A stretch of DNA of 64,000 nucleotides from Bradyrhizobium sp. CB2312 (GCF_029714425.1 NZ_CP121668.1:3245501-3309500); one strand, 5' to 3'. Shown: positions 33,126-42,034, counted from the first letter of the stretch. Made by a program: numbers and translations. The notes: generated by a model not told the origin, from the letters alone.

Positions 33126-34376
33126 ATGAAGGCGATTATCGTCGGTGGCGGTATCGGTGGTCTCACCACGGCATTGATGCTGCGCTCGCGTGGCCTGGAC
33201 TGCGAGATCTTCGAGCAGGCCGATACCATCCGCGAGCTCGGCGTTGGCATCAATACGCTGCCGCACGCGATGCGCGAGCTCGCCGGCCTCGGGCTGTTGC
33301 AGAAGCTCGACGACGTCGCGATCCGCACCGACCAGCTCTATTATCTCAATCGCCATGGCCAGGAAGTCTGGCGCGAAGCGCGCGGCATCGATGCCGGTCA
33401 TGACGTGCCGCAATTCTCGATCCACCGCGGCCGCCTTCAGGGCGTCATCCATCGCGCCGTCGAGGAGCGGCTCGGCGCGGACGCAATCCACACCGGCTGC
33501 CGCCTCGGCGCCTTCACGCAGGACGAGGGTGGTGTCACCGCCTATTTCTTCGATCGTGCCGGTGCGCACATCCACACCGCGCGCGGCGATATCCTGATCG
33601 GCGCCGACGGCATCCATTCTCGCGTCCGCGACACGCTGTTTCCGAACGAGGGACCACCGTGCTGGAACGGCCTGATGCTGTGGCGTGGCGCGCGCGACTG
33701 GCCGCTGTTCCTCACCGGCAAGTCGATGATCGTGGCCGGCGGGCTCAATGCCAAGGTGGTGATCTATCCGATCGCGGAAGGATCGAGCCCGGCGAGCCGC
33801 CTCACCAATTGGGCCGTGCTGGTCAAGGTCGGCGAGGGCAATGCCCCACCGCCGCGGAAAGAGGACTGGTCGCGCCCGGGCCGGCGCGAGGAACTGATGC
33901 CGCACGTGGCGCGCTTCTCGGTGCCCTATATCGACGTGAAGAGCCTGATCTCGGCGACGCCCGAATTCTACGAATATCCAACCTGCGACCGCGATCCCTT
34001 GCCTTACTGGTCGTCCGGCCGTGTCACGCTGCTCGGTGACGCCGCGCATCCGATGTACCCGGTCGGCTCCAATGGCGCCTCGCAGGCGATTCTCGACGCG
34101 CGCTGCCTCGCCGACGCGCTGGTGCGAGCTGAGCATCCGCGCCAGGCGCTGATCGAGTATGAAAGGAAGCGCCTGCCGATGACCGCAGATATCGTCCGCT
34201 CCAACCGGCGGGGCGGCCCCGAGGGAGTCATCGATGCCGTCGAGCAGCTCGCGCCCGACGGCTTCGACAATGTCGACAACGTCCTGAGCTATTCCCAGCG
34301 CGAGGCCATCGTGCGCGGCTACGCCACCAAGGCAGGCTTTGCCGCCGTGCCGGGCTTGGCGGCGGTCCGCGCCTAG
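33126..34376 (+). CDS. PhzS-like flavin-dependent monooxygenase
   Basis: 416 residues. Class A FAD monooxygenase: KAIIVGGGIGGLTTALMLRSRGLDCEIFEQ, then ELGVGINTLPHAMRELAGLGL, DILIGADGIHSRVRDTLFP and WSSGRVTLLGDAAHPMYPVGSNGASQAILDARCLADAL. The sequence pattern, including DRDPLPYW before the GD motif, is closest in style to PhzS (5-methylphenazine-1-carboxylate monooxygenase) and related decarboxylating hydroxylases of aromatic acids. It follows the bifunctional enzyme 55 bp downstream and is likely co-transcribed. A role on an amino- or hydroxybenzoate is inferred, not shown. Confidence 0.83.
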   Translation: MKAIIVGGGIGGLTTALMLRSRGLDCEIFEQADTIRELGVGINTLPHAMRELAGLGLLQKLDDVAIRTDQLYYLNRHGQEVWREARGIDAGHDVPQFSIHRGRLQGVIHRAVEERLGADAIHTGCRLGAFTQDEGGVTAYFFDRAGAHIHTARGDILIGADGIHSRVRDTLFPNEGPPCWNGLMLWRGARDWPLFLTGKSMIVAGGLNAKVVIYPIAEGSSPASRLTNWAVLVKVGEGNAPPPRKEDWSRPGRREELMPHVARFSVPYIDVKSLISATPEFYEYPTCDRDPLPYWSSGRVTLLGDAAHPMYPVGSNGASQAILDARCLADALVRAEHPRQALIEYERKRLPMTADIVRSNRRGGPEGVIDAVEQLAPDGFDNVDNVLSYSQREAIVRGYATKAGFAAVPGLAAVRA

Positions 34377-34385
34377 GGCAGGCCG

Positions 34386-34844
34386 CTAGCCGGCGCCGGG
34401 AGGCGGCGGCAGGAAGTGGATGTTGAACTCGGCAGCCATCGCCACGACGTCCTCCGGCTTCTGCTCCTTCATGTTGTGCAGGCCCCAGAACAGGTCGAAC
34501 AGTTTCTTGGTCGGCGAGACCCAGAACAGCACCTTCGCAGTCTGCTCCGACTTGTTGAAAATGCCGTGCGGCACGCCCATGCCGAGGCGGATCAGGTCGC
34601 CCGCGGTCGCCTGCGCCTCCGAATTGCCGAGCATGAAGTCGAGCTTGCCCTCCAGCATGTAGAGATACTCATCCTGATCGGGATGGATGTGCGGCGGCAC
34701 GAACGTGCCCGGCGGCAAGGTCGCGTGCCAGGAGAAGCTGTGCTCGGTCTTGCTCTTCGGCACGTAGGTTTGGCCGAGGATGTTCCAGGAGATGCCCTGG
34801 ATCCCCTCGTTGGCCCGCGTGATGCCGGTGATTTCGCTGCTCAT
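34386..34844 (-). CDS. Cupin-domain protein
   Basis: 152 residues; ATG 7 nt behind AGGGAGG. Single conserved beta-barrel with metal ligands in PPHIHPDQDEYLYMLEGKLDF and the second motif MGVPHGIFN. Such single-domain cupins (quercetinase-like or acireductone-like) can be dioxygenases, isomerases or simple sensors. Oriented with the substrate-binding gene at 34874 and probably co-transcribed with it. Convergent with the PhzS-like gene (9-bp gap), so no separate terminator is seen. Confidence 0.85.
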   Translation of the reverse strand: MSSEITGITRANEGIQGISWNILGQTYVPKSKTEHSFSWHATLPPGTFVPPHIHPDQDEYLYMLEGKLDFMLGNSEAQATAGDLIRLGMGVPHGIFNKSEQTAKVLFWVSPTKKLFDLFWGLHNMKEQKPEDVVAMAAEFNIHFLPPPPGAG

Positions 34845-34873
34845 TGAAGTCCTCCCTTGACGCGACGCTCGGC

Positions 34874-36049
34874 TTAGTTCGCCGCCTTGCAATCCTTGGC
34901 ATAGCGGTCGCCGTAGTTCTCGAAAACCTTCTGGACGATCTCGGTCTGGAATTTTCCATCCGGACGCTTGGCAACCTTGGTCAGGTAAAAATCCTGGATC
35001 GGATAGCCGTTGGTGTTGAACTTGAACGAGCCGCGCAGCGAGGTGAAATCGGCTTTCTTCAGCGCAGCTGCAACAGCGTCCTTGTTCGAGAGGTCGCCCT
35101 TTACGCCCTTGACCGCGCTGTCGATCAGCATCGCCGCGTCATAGGCCTGGAAGGCGTAGGTGCCGGGCACGCTGTTATAGGCGGCTTCATAGGCCGCGAC
35201 GAACTTCTTGTTCTGGGGATTGTCGAGATTGGGCGCCCAGTTCGCGCCGCCGAACATGCCGACCGCCGCATCCTGCTGCGCCGGCAGCGTCGATTCATCC
35301 ACCGTGAAGGCCGAGAGCACCGGAATGCTGTCGGCAAGGCCTGCCTGCCGGTATTGCTTGACGAGATTGACGCCGAGGCCGCCCGGCATGAACGTGAACA
35401 GCGCATCGGGCTTTTGCGACGAGATCTTGGACAGCTCCGGCTGGAAGTCCAGCGTGTTCAGCGGCATGTAGGATTCTTCGACGATCTCGCCCTTGTAGTC
35501 GAGCTTGAAGCCCGCGACCGAATCCTTGCCGGCCTGATAGTTCGGCACCATCAGGTACATCCGCTTGTAGCCGCGGTCCTGCGCCACCTTGCCGAGGATC
35601 TCGTGCACCTGGTCGTTCTGATACGAGGTCACATAGAAGAACGGGTTGCAGTCCTTGCCGGCGAACGTCGACGGACCTGCATTGGGACTGATCAGGAACA
35701 CCTTGGATTCCGTCACAGGCCGGTGGATTGCCTGAAGAATGTTGGAGAAGATCGGGCCGACCACGAAGTCGACCTTGTCGCGTTCGAGCAGGCCCTTGAC
35801 CTTGGTGACCGCCGCATCCGGCTTGAGTTCGTCGTCAACCACGACGACCTCGACGTCGCGGCCGCCCAGCTTGCTGCCGAGGTCCTTCACCGCGAGCGCA
35901 AAGCCGTCGCGCACCTGCTGGCCGAGCGCGGCGGCGGGTCCCGAAAGGGTCACGATCACGCCAAGCTTGAGCTTCTCCTGGGCGAGGGCAGGGCTCATCG
36001 CGGTGCCGAGCAGCAAGGCGGCCGCAGCCAAGGTCGTTTGCGTCTTCAT
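34874..36049 (-). CDS. Branched-chain-amino-acid-type ABC substrate-binding protein
   Basis: 391 residues with a signal peptide (MKTQTTLAAAALLLGTAMSPALAQ), so periplasmic. Type 1 binding-protein fold of the LivJ family: KLKLGVIVTLSGPAAALGQQVRDGFALAVKDLG and VDFVVGPIFSNILQAI. In aromatic catabolic loci such proteins import benzoate derivatives. Permease and ATPase genes are not in this window, so it relies on components elsewhere. It lies divergent to marR, with a candidate operator at 36193, 144 bp upstream of the start. Confidence 0.87.
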   Translation of the reverse strand: MKTQTTLAAAALLLGTAMSPALAQEKLKLGVIVTLSGPAAALGQQVRDGFALAVKDLGSKLGGRDVEVVVVDDELKPDAAVTKVKGLLERDKVDFVVGPIFSNILQAIHRPVTESKVFLISPNAGPSTFAGKDCNPFFYVTSYQNDQVHEILGKVAQDRGYKRMYLMVPNYQAGKDSVAGFKLDYKGEIVEESYMPLNTLDFQPELSKISSQKPDALFTFMPGGLGVNLVKQYRQAGLADSIPVLSAFTVDESTLPAQQDAAVGMFGGANWAPNLDNPQNKKFVAAYEAAYNSVPGTYAFQAYDAAMLIDSAVKGVKGDLSNKDAVAAALKKADFTSLRGSFKFNTNGYPIQDFYLTKVAKRPDGKFQTEIVQKVFENYGDRYAKDCKAAN

Positions 36050-36192
36050 GATCTGTCCCCCGTGACATCAGGGCTTGCGCTGCAAGCCGCGTACTCCAGT
36101 CCAAGCTTATGCCGATGATGGCTGCCGCGGCAAGCAAAGTGCACGGCGTCGCCATCCCGCGCGCCAGGTGCATGCAAGCGGCGCGCCAATTA

Positions 36193-36206
36193 TTTGAAGC
36201 CTAAAG
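36193..36206. promoter_or_regulatory. MarR-type site 4 (TTTGAAGCCTAAAG)
   Basis: Member of the six-site family in the gap between the substrate-binding gene and marR, on the binding-protein side. Shares TTTGAAGC with site 5. Confidence 0.52.
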
Positions 36207-36261
36207 AAACTCGCGTGCGGTCGATTGTTGCAGCTTTGGACTTGCGGCCGGCGCGGATTTA

Positions 36262-36275
36262 TTTGAAGCTCAAAA
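36262..36275. promoter_or_regulatory. MarR-type site 5 (TTTGAAGCTCAAAA), likely autoregulatory
   Basis: Lies 25 bp upstream of the marR start codon, where binding would block transcription or initiation. The nearly symmetric TTTGAAGC/TCAAA half-sites fit a dimeric winged-helix repressor. Confidence 0.55.
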
Positions 36276-36300
36276 CGTTGGGGAATCCGCGCCGACGCCA

Positions 36301-36819
36301 ATGCCGGCCGTGAGTGACTGCACCGAGATGCTCGATTCCGAGACCAAGGCCGTCGAAACGCCCGAAGATCACGCCGAAGAGCTTCGGCTGTGGCTGCGCC
36401 TGCTCACCTGCACGACCCTGATCGAGGGCGAGGTTCGAGGCCGCCTGCGGCAGCGCTTCGACGTCACGCTGCCCCGGTTCGATTTGATGGCACAGCTCGA
36501 CAAGGCCCCCGACGGCATGACGCTGTCCGACGTCTCCAAGCGCATGATGGTGTCCAACGGCAACGTCACCGGCCTCGTCGAACGTCTCGTGGAATCCGGC
36601 CATCTCGACCGGCGCACCTCGGATACCGACCGCCGCGTCCAGGTGATCCGCCTCACGAAGCTCGGCCGTGCCGAGTTCCGCAGGATGGCTGCCGAGCACG
36701 AGATCTGGATTGCCGATCTCTTCGCCGACCTGACGCCGAAAGACGTGCGCGAACTGATGCGCCTCCTGGCGAAGACCAAGGCGTCCGCACAAAAATCGGC
36801 CGCGCGCGGGCGGCCCTGA
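36301..36819 (+). CDS. MarR-family transcriptional regulator
   Basis: 172 residues. Winged-helix region at about 74-124: MTLSDVSKRMMVSNGNVTGLVERLVESGHLDRRTSDTDRRVQVIRLTKLG, with the wing arginines RRTSDTDRRV. N-terminal helix and C-terminal helix form the dimer interface. MarR regulators of aromatic pathways often release DNA on binding CoA thioesters or the free acid. Divergent from the substrate-binding protein and upstream of the ligase, with related operator sites at the four promoter regions of this locus. No SD is clear at the ATG; an in-frame ATG at 36331 is an alternative start. Confidence 0.87.
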   Translation: MPAVSDCTEMLDSETKAVETPEDHAEELRLWLRLLTCTTLIEGEVRGRLRQRFDVTLPRFDLMAQLDKAPDGMTLSDVSKRMMVSNGNVTGLVERLVESGHLDRRTSDTDRRVQVIRLTKLGRAEFRRMAAEHEIWIADLFADLTPKDVRELMRLLAKTKASAQKSAARGRP

Positions 36820-36902
36820 GCCCGCATTCGGGCCGGCCCTCCAATCCCTTTTGCCGCAGGAAAAAGCACGCCGTGCCCAAAATCCCCTATTGCGCTAAAT
36901 TG

Positions 36903-36916
36903 TTTTAAGCCTAAAA
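36903..36916. promoter_or_regulatory. MarR-type site 6 (TTTTAAGCCTAAAA)
   Basis: Best-formed copy, exact reverse complement of the site in front of the bifunctional monooxygenase gene. It lies 52 bp upstream of the ligase start. Confidence 0.6.
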
Positions 36917-36968
36917 TGTTTTTCCAGATAGTGCTGCCGGGTGCTTTCCATGCGCAAAGGAGCGTGCG

Positions 36969-38660
36969 ATGGCCAACGCCGCCAAGGTTAAAGTCTCGGG
37001 CTCGCATGACGGCAATGCCGCGACAGCTCATGTCGATACATTCGCGCGGCAGCATCTGCCGCCGCCGGAATTGTGGCCCGAATTCATCTTCACGCGGCCG
37101 GAGCTGAACTATCCGCCGCGACTGAACTGCGTCAGCTATTTTCTCGATCGCTGGGTCGAGCAAGGGCATGGCGACGCACCTTGCGTCATCAGTCCCACCG
37201 TCAGCTACAGCTATCGCGAGCTGCAAGCGCTGGTGAACCGCATCGCCAATGTGCTGGTCGGCAAGCTCGGTCTCGTTACCGGCGAGCGCGTGCTGCTCCG
37301 CTCGGCCAACAATCCCATGATGGTCGCGACCTATCTCGCAGTGATCAAGGCCGGCGGCATTTGCGTCGCGACGATGCCGCTGCTGCGCGCCAAGGAGCTG
37401 TCCTATCCGATCCAGAAAGCGGCGATTGCGCTCGCGCTCTGCGACGGAAAGCTCTCCGACGAGATGGAGAAGGCGAAGCTGGCTGCGCCCGGTCTCAGGC
37501 ACGTGGTCTATTGGGGCAATGGCGCGGCTCATTCGCTCGAGGCGCTGATCGCTGACGCGAGTCCGGAGTTCAGGGCCGTCGACACGGCTGCCGATGACAT
37601 CTGCCTGATTGCTTTCACGTCGGGAACGACAGGCGATCCCAAGGGCACCATGCATTTCCACCGGGACATGTTGGCGGTCTGCGACGGCTATGCGCGCAAT
37701 ATCCTGCGCGCTGAGCAGAAGGATCGCTTCGTCGGCTCGGCGCCGCTCGCCTTCACCTTCGGTTTCGGCGGCGTGCTGTTCCCGATGCATATCGGCGCCT
37801 CCTTCGTCGTGCTGGAGAAGACGACGCCCGACGACATGCTGTCGGCGATCGAGCGGTACAAGACCACGGTCTGCTTCACAGCGCCGACCGCATATCGCGC
37901 CATGATCGGCAAGCTCGCTGGCCGCGACATCTCCTCGCTGCGCAAATGCGTCTCCGCCGGCGAGACGTTGCCCAAGCCGACATTCGAGGCCTGGCTCAAG
38001 GCCACCGGCATCAAGCTGATGGACGGCATCGGCTCGACCGAGATGCTGCACATCTTCATCAGCGCGACCGAGGACGAGATCCGCCCCGGTGCGACCGGCA
38101 AGCCCGTTCCCGGCTATGAAGCCAAGATCGTCGACGATGATGGAAATGACGTGCCGCCGGGCACGATGGGGAATCTTGCGGTGCGCGGGCCGACCGGTTG
38201 CCGGTATCTGGCCGACGAGCGGCAGCGCAAATATGTTCGGAACGGCTGGAATATCACCGGCGACACCTATCTAATGGATAGCGACGGCTATTTCTGGTAC
38301 CAGTCGCGCTCCGACGATATGATCGTGTCGGCGGGGTACAACATCGCGGGGACGGATGTGGAGGCCGCGCTGCTGACGCATCCTGCGGTCGTCGAGTGCG
38401 GCGTCGTCGGTGCGCCGGACGAGGCGCGCGGCATGATCGTGAAGGCCTATGTCGTTGCCGCACCCAGCGTGACGCCGGACGCTCAGCTCGCAACCGAGTT
38501 GCAGGAGCACGTGAAGCGCGAGATTGCGCCGTACAAATATCCGCGCGCGATCGAGTTCGTGACGCAGCTGCCGAAGACCGAGACCGGCAAATTGAAGCGC
38601 TTTGCCCTCAGGCAATTGGCGCAGGCCTCAGCGACGTCCTCGGGCGTCGCCGCAGAATGA
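36969..38660 (+). CDS. 2-aminobenzoate/benzoate-CoA ligase (AMP-forming)
   Basis: 563 residues. ANL ligase of the benzoate-CoA/2-aminobenzoate-CoA ligase type: ICLIAFTSGTTGDPKGTMHFHRDML near residue 215, LMDGIGSTEMLHIFISA near 350, GWNITGDTYLMDSDGYFWYQSRSDDMIVSAGYNIAGTDVEAALL near 430, and PKTETGKLKRFALRQL at the C-terminus with the acylating lysine. It activates anthranilate or a near analogue with ATP and CoA, giving the substrate for the enzyme at 30719. SD AAAGGAGCG precedes the ATG. RidA follows 15 bp later. Confidence 0.9.
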   Translation: MANAAKVKVSGSHDGNAATAHVDTFARQHLPPPELWPEFIFTRPELNYPPRLNCVSYFLDRWVEQGHGDAPCVISPTVSYSYRELQALVNRIANVLVGKLGLVTGERVLLRSANNPMMVATYLAVIKAGGICVATMPLLRAKELSYPIQKAAIALALCDGKLSDEMEKAKLAAPGLRHVVYWGNGAAHSLEALIADASPEFRAVDTAADDICLIAFTSGTTGDPKGTMHFHRDMLAVCDGYARNILRAEQKDRFVGSAPLAFTFGFGGVLFPMHIGASFVVLEKTTPDDMLSAIERYKTTVCFTAPTAYRAMIGKLAGRDISSLRKCVSAGETLPKPTFEAWLKATGIKLMDGIGSTEMLHIFISATEDEIRPGATGKPVPGYEAKIVDDDGNDVPPGTMGNLAVRGPTGCRYLADERQRKYVRNGWNITGDTYLMDSDGYFWYQSRSDDMIVSAGYNIAGTDVEAALLTHPAVVECGVVGAPDEARGMIVKAYVVAAPSVTPDAQLATELQEHVKREIAPYKYPRAIEFVTQLPKTETGKLKRFALRQLAQASATSSGVAAE

Positions 38661-38675
38661 GATGAGGATCAAGAA

Positions 38676-39143
38676 TTGTCCGTGACGACGCCGAAAGGCC
38701 CACAGCTCGCGGTGCTGCCGACCGCGGCCGAAAACGACACCCCCCGCGGGGGCGCGCAGGTGCTCCAGCCCTCGGGCTGGCCGATGCCGAAGGGCTACGC
38801 CAACGGCATGGCCGCCGAGGGGCGCATCGTCGTGACCGGCGGCGTGATCGGCTGGGATGCCGAGGAGCGTCTCGCCGACGGCTTCGTCGCGCAGGTCGCC
38901 CAGACCCTGAGCAACATTGCCGCGATCCTGGCGGAAGGCGGCGCGCGGCCCGAGCATCTGGTGCGCCTGACCTGGTACGTCGTCGACATGGACGAGTACC
39001 TGACGAACCTGAAGGAGCTCGGCAGGATCTACCGTGCCGTCTTCGGTGCACACTATCCGGCGATGGCGCTGGTTCAGGTCGTCCGGCTGGTCGAGAAGGC
39101 GGCGCGCGTCGAGATCGAGGCCACCGCCGTCATTCCCCGCTGA
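38676..39143 (+). CDS. RidA/YjgF-family imine-enamine deaminase
   Basis: 155 residues; TTG start behind GAGG, with GTG 38682 as alternative. RidA family: GGAQVLQPSGWPMPKGYANGMAAEGRIVVTGGVIGWDAEERLADGFVAQVAQTLSNIAAIL, and the conserved arginine in ARPEHLVRLTWYVVDMDEY. Members hydrolyse reactive enamines and imines or deaminate aminomuconate-like compounds. In an anthranilate pathway an enamine or imine is formed when the amino group is released, so this gene fits that step. Last gene of the plus-strand unit. Confidence 0.85.
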   Translation: MSVTTPKGPQLAVLPTAAENDTPRGGAQVLQPSGWPMPKGYANGMAAEGRIVVTGGVIGWDAEERLADGFVAQVAQTLSNIAAILAEGGARPEHLVRLTWYVVDMDEYLTNLKELGRIYRAVFGAHYPAMALVQVVRLVEKAARVEIEATAVIPR

Positions 39144-39149
39144 ATCTGT

Positions 39150-39878
39150 TCAGCTCGCTTTGGCGAGGTCGTCGTCCTCCGGCGAGTTCAGGTAGACGCC
39201 CGACATCGTGTCGACCCAGCACAGATGGTCGTGCACCTTCTTCACGCCCTCGACATTCTCGGCGGCAACCACCGCGGCCTGCCGCGCCCGTTCCTCGGTG
39301 ATGACGCCGCTGAGATGGACGATGCCGTCGCGAACGATGACGTTCAGCCCGAACGGGCACCAGTCGTTCTTCTCCATGGTATCGATGATGCGGACGCGAA
39401 TGTGATCGTCGTCCGCGGTCGGATCCGGCACCTCGCGGGCGAGACCCGCTACCGCCTGAAGCAGATTGGCGCGCGTGACGATCCCGACGACTTTGTCGCC
39501 GCGCACTACCGGCAGGCGCTTCACATTGCTCCGTTCCATGAGATCGACGATCTCCGCGAGCGCGGTATCCTCGGTGATGGTGACGGGCGAAGCGGTCATC
39601 ACCTCCGCGACCCTGCGGCCATGCTCGTGGACAAAGTCGCTTGCGGACTGGCCCGGCCCGAGGATGAACCGCAGCCAGCGCCCGCGCTTACGTCCGGTGC
39701 CGATTTCGCTGCGGCGAATGAAATCCCCTTCCGAGACGACGCCGACCAGCTTGCCGGCATCGTCGACCACCGTGAGGCCGCTGACATGCCGCGTCAGCAT
39801 GATGTTCGCGGCCTCGACGATGCTGGTGTCGGGGGTGACCGAGATGACCGACCGGGTCATGATCTGGTGGGCGCGCAT
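39150..39878 (-). CDS. CBS-CBS-BON domain protein
   Basis: 242 residues. Two CBS repeats: residues 1-65 (IMTRSVISVTPDTSIVEAANIMLTRHVSGLTVVDDAGKLVGVVSEGDF) and ~90-150 (VAEVMTASPVTITEDTALAEIVDLMERSNVKRLPVVRGDKVVGIVTRANLLQAV). A BON domain follows (VRIIDTMEKNDWCPFGLNVIVRDGIVHLSGVITEERARQAAVVAAENVEGV). CBS pairs bind adenosyl nucleotides and BON domains bind membranes or envelope proteins. Such proteins are often induced at low oxygen. An Fnr/FixK-type box at 39942 lies 64 bp upstream. Convergent with ridA at 6 bp. Confidence 0.88.
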   Translation of the reverse strand: MRAHQIMTRSVISVTPDTSIVEAANIMLTRHVSGLTVVDDAGKLVGVVSEGDFIRRSEIGTGRKRGRWLRFILGPGQSASDFVHEHGRRVAEVMTASPVTITEDTALAEIVDLMERSNVKRLPVVRGDKVVGIVTRANLLQAVAGLAREVPDPTADDDHIRVRIIDTMEKNDWCPFGLNVIVRDGIVHLSGVITEERARQAAVVAAENVEGVKKVHDHLCWVDTMSGVYLNSPEDDDLAKAS

Positions 39879-39941
39879 GGGAGAACTCCGCAGGTTCGTT
39901 GGATGTCGAAGGAGAACCTAGCTCCGGCGTCGCGATGAGGC

Positions 39942-39955
39942 TTGACCCAGGTCAA
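39942..39955. promoter_or_regulatory. Fnr/FixK-type box TTGACCCAGGTCAA
   Basis: Matches TTGA-N6-TCAA. It sits between the divergent CBS-BON gene (64 bp) and the PHA synthase gene (131 bp). Confidence 0.6.
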
Positions 39956-40086
39956 TCGGACGGAACCGCTTCTCCCTGGTTGAGCAATTGCGATCCGTGC
40001 CCGGAATTGATGCAGCTCAACACCTTTCCGAAATGCCTGAACATATCCTGCCGCGAACATACATCAGCGTGCAGGAACCTTCCGTC

Positions 40087-41913
40087 ATGAGCGTCGTGCA
40101 GATACTTCCGCGGGCCGGGCAGTCGGCAGCGCCGGAATCATCCGTCGAACCTGTTGCGCGTGCCGCTTCCCCCGAGGGACCGGCCGGAAGGCCAGTCGCG
40201 GACTTGCAGCCTCGGTCAGAGCCACACCCGCTCGACCGCGCATTTCATGCGATGATGGCTCGATTCACCGGCGGAATTTCACCGGCCGCCCTGTCTCTGG
40301 CCTGGCTCGATTGGAGTTCGCATCTCGCCGTCGCGCCGCAGCGCCAGATGGAGATCGCCCATAACGTCCTTCGCGACAGCGCCCGGTTCCTCGAAGCGTC
40401 AGTGCACGCGATCTCGCCGGGCCAAAAGCCGTGGTCGGTGATCCAGCCGCGGTCGCGGGATCGGCGCTTCAGGGAGCCGCAATGGGAGGCCGCGCCGTTC
40501 AATCTGCTGGCGCAAGCCTTTTTGCTTGGAGAGCACTGGTGGCACGATGCCACGACCGGCGTGCGCGGCGTCTCGCGCGCAAATGAAGCCATCGTCGAAT
40601 TCTCGGTCCGCCAAATGCTCGATATGCTGGCGCCGTCGAATTTTGCGGCGACCAACCCGGAGGTGCTTGAGAAAACGTTGCGGAGCGGCGGAGAAAATTT
40701 CGTCTTCGGCTGGCAAAACTGGTGCAGCGATCTGACGCGCATGCTCTCGCTTGCAGCGCCGGCCGGCGACGAGCAGTTCGTCGTCGGGAACACGGTTGCC
40801 GCGTCTCCCGGAAAAGTCGTTTACCGCAACGAGCTGATCGAGCTGATCCAGTATCATCCGACCACCACGCAGGTACGGCCTGAACCGATCCTGATCGTTC
40901 CGGCCTGGATCATGAAATACTACATCCTCGACCTGTCGCCGGAGAATTCGCTGGTCAAATATCTGACCGGGCAGGGCTTCACCGTGTTCGCGATCTCCTG
41001 GCGCAATCCGGATGCAAAGGATCGGAACGTCGCCTTCGACGATTATCGCAAGCTCGGCGTAATGGCGGCGCTGGACATGATCGGGCGGATCGTGCCGGGC
41101 CGGACGATCCACGCGCTCGGCTATTGTCTGGGCGGCACGTTGCTGTCGATCGCAGCCGCCGCGATGGCGCGCGACGGCGACAAGCGGCTGGGCACCATCA
41201 CCCTGCTTGCCGCGCAGACGGATTTCACCGAGGCGGGCGAGCTGACCCTCTTCATCAATGAGAGCCAGGTTGCCTTCCTCGAAGACATGATGTGGCAGCG
41301 TGGCTATCTCGATACGGCGCAGATGGCCGGTGCATTCGCGCTGCTGCGCTCCAACGATCTGATCTGGTCGCGGCTGTCGCGCGATTATCTGATGGGAGAG
41401 GCGGCGCCGCCGAGCGACCTGATGGCCTGGAACGCCGACGCCACACGGCTACCTTATCGCATGCATTCGGAATATCTGCGCAAGCTGTTCCTCGATAATG
41501 ATCTCGCCGAGGGCCGCTATCGCGTCGACGGCAGGAGCATTTCACTCTCTGACATCCACGCGCCGTTGTTCGTGGTCGGCACGCTCGCCGATCACGTGGC
41601 GCCGTGGCGATCCGTGCACAAGGTTCACTATCAGGTCGATGCCGACGTGACGTTCCTGCTGACCAGCGGTGGACATAACGCCGGCGTCGTCGCGCCCCCG
41701 GACGAGCTCGGGCACAGCTATCAGGTCATGACCAAGCCTGCCGATGGGCCTTATGTCGATCCAGAAGAGTGGTTGAAGCTGGCACGGCATGTCGAGGCCT
41801 CGTGGTGGCCGGAATGGGCGCAATGGCTGGCGGCGCGCTCGGGCGAGCCCTGCGCCCCGCCCCAGATCGGGGGCGATCTACCCGACGCGCCGGGCCAATA
41901 CGTCCACACCTAG
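40087..41913 (+). CDS. phaC: Class I poly(3-hydroxyalkanoate) synthase
   Basis: 608 residues; ATG 40087 behind AGGAACC. PHA synthases polymerise hydroxyacyl-CoA into storage granules. Lipase-like box with catalytic cysteine C347 (ALGYCLGGTLL), aspartate D502 (GTLADHVAPW) and histidine H530 (TSGGHNAGVV). N-terminal PhaC domain about 60-230 (PLDRAFHAMMARFTGGISPAALSLAWLDW). The first 45 residues are low-complexity. An Fnr/FixK-type box 131 bp upstream suggests low-oxygen induction. The TAG stop is the first three bases of the mosaic repeat at 41911. A longer start at 39988 is possible but lacks SD. Confidence 0.88.
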   Translation: MSVVQILPRAGQSAAPESSVEPVARAASPEGPAGRPVADLQPRSEPHPLDRAFHAMMARFTGGISPAALSLAWLDWSSHLAVAPQRQMEIAHNVLRDSARFLEASVHAISPGQKPWSVIQPRSRDRRFREPQWEAAPFNLLAQAFLLGEHWWHDATTGVRGVSRANEAIVEFSVRQMLDMLAPSNFAATNPEVLEKTLRSGGENFVFGWQNWCSDLTRMLSLAAPAGDEQFVVGNTVAASPGKVVYRNELIELIQYHPTTTQVRPEPILIVPAWIMKYYILDLSPENSLVKYLTGQGFTVFAISWRNPDAKDRNVAFDDYRKLGVMAALDMIGRIVPGRTIHALGYCLGGTLLSIAAAAMARDGDKRLGTITLLAAQTDFTEAGELTLFINESQVAFLEDMMWQRGYLDTAQMAGAFALLRSNDLIWSRLSRDYLMGEAAPPSDLMAWNADATRLPYRMHSEYLRKLFLDNDLAEGRYRVDGRSISLSDIHAPLFVVGTLADHVAPWRSVHKVHYQVDADVTFLLTSGGHNAGVVAPPDELGHSYQVMTKPADGPYVDPEEWLKLARHVEASWWPEWAQWLAARSGEPCAPPQIGGDLPDAPGQYVHT

Positions 41914-42034
41914 AGCATGATCCGGACCCGAAGGGCCGCGTTAGCGCAAAGTGCGTAGCGGTTTTCCGAACAGATCATGCTCAAACAACAACCTAAAGCG
42001 CGATGACGATTCGTCCCAATCTCATCGCGCTTTA
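41911..42034. repeat. RIME-like mosaic repeat, copy 1, on two stop codons
   Basis: 124-bp unit with two palindromes: GAGCATGATC with GATCATGCTC (41913, 41973), and TAAAGCGCGATGA with TCATCGCGCTTTA (41994, 42022), perfect 13-bp arms. Near-identical copies occur at 45573 and 48461. Here its first bases are the stop codon of phaC and its last bases are the stop codon of the convergent CHAD gene. It can fold as a two-hairpin terminator. It resembles Rhizobium intergenic mosaic elements in form. Confidence 0.8.
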
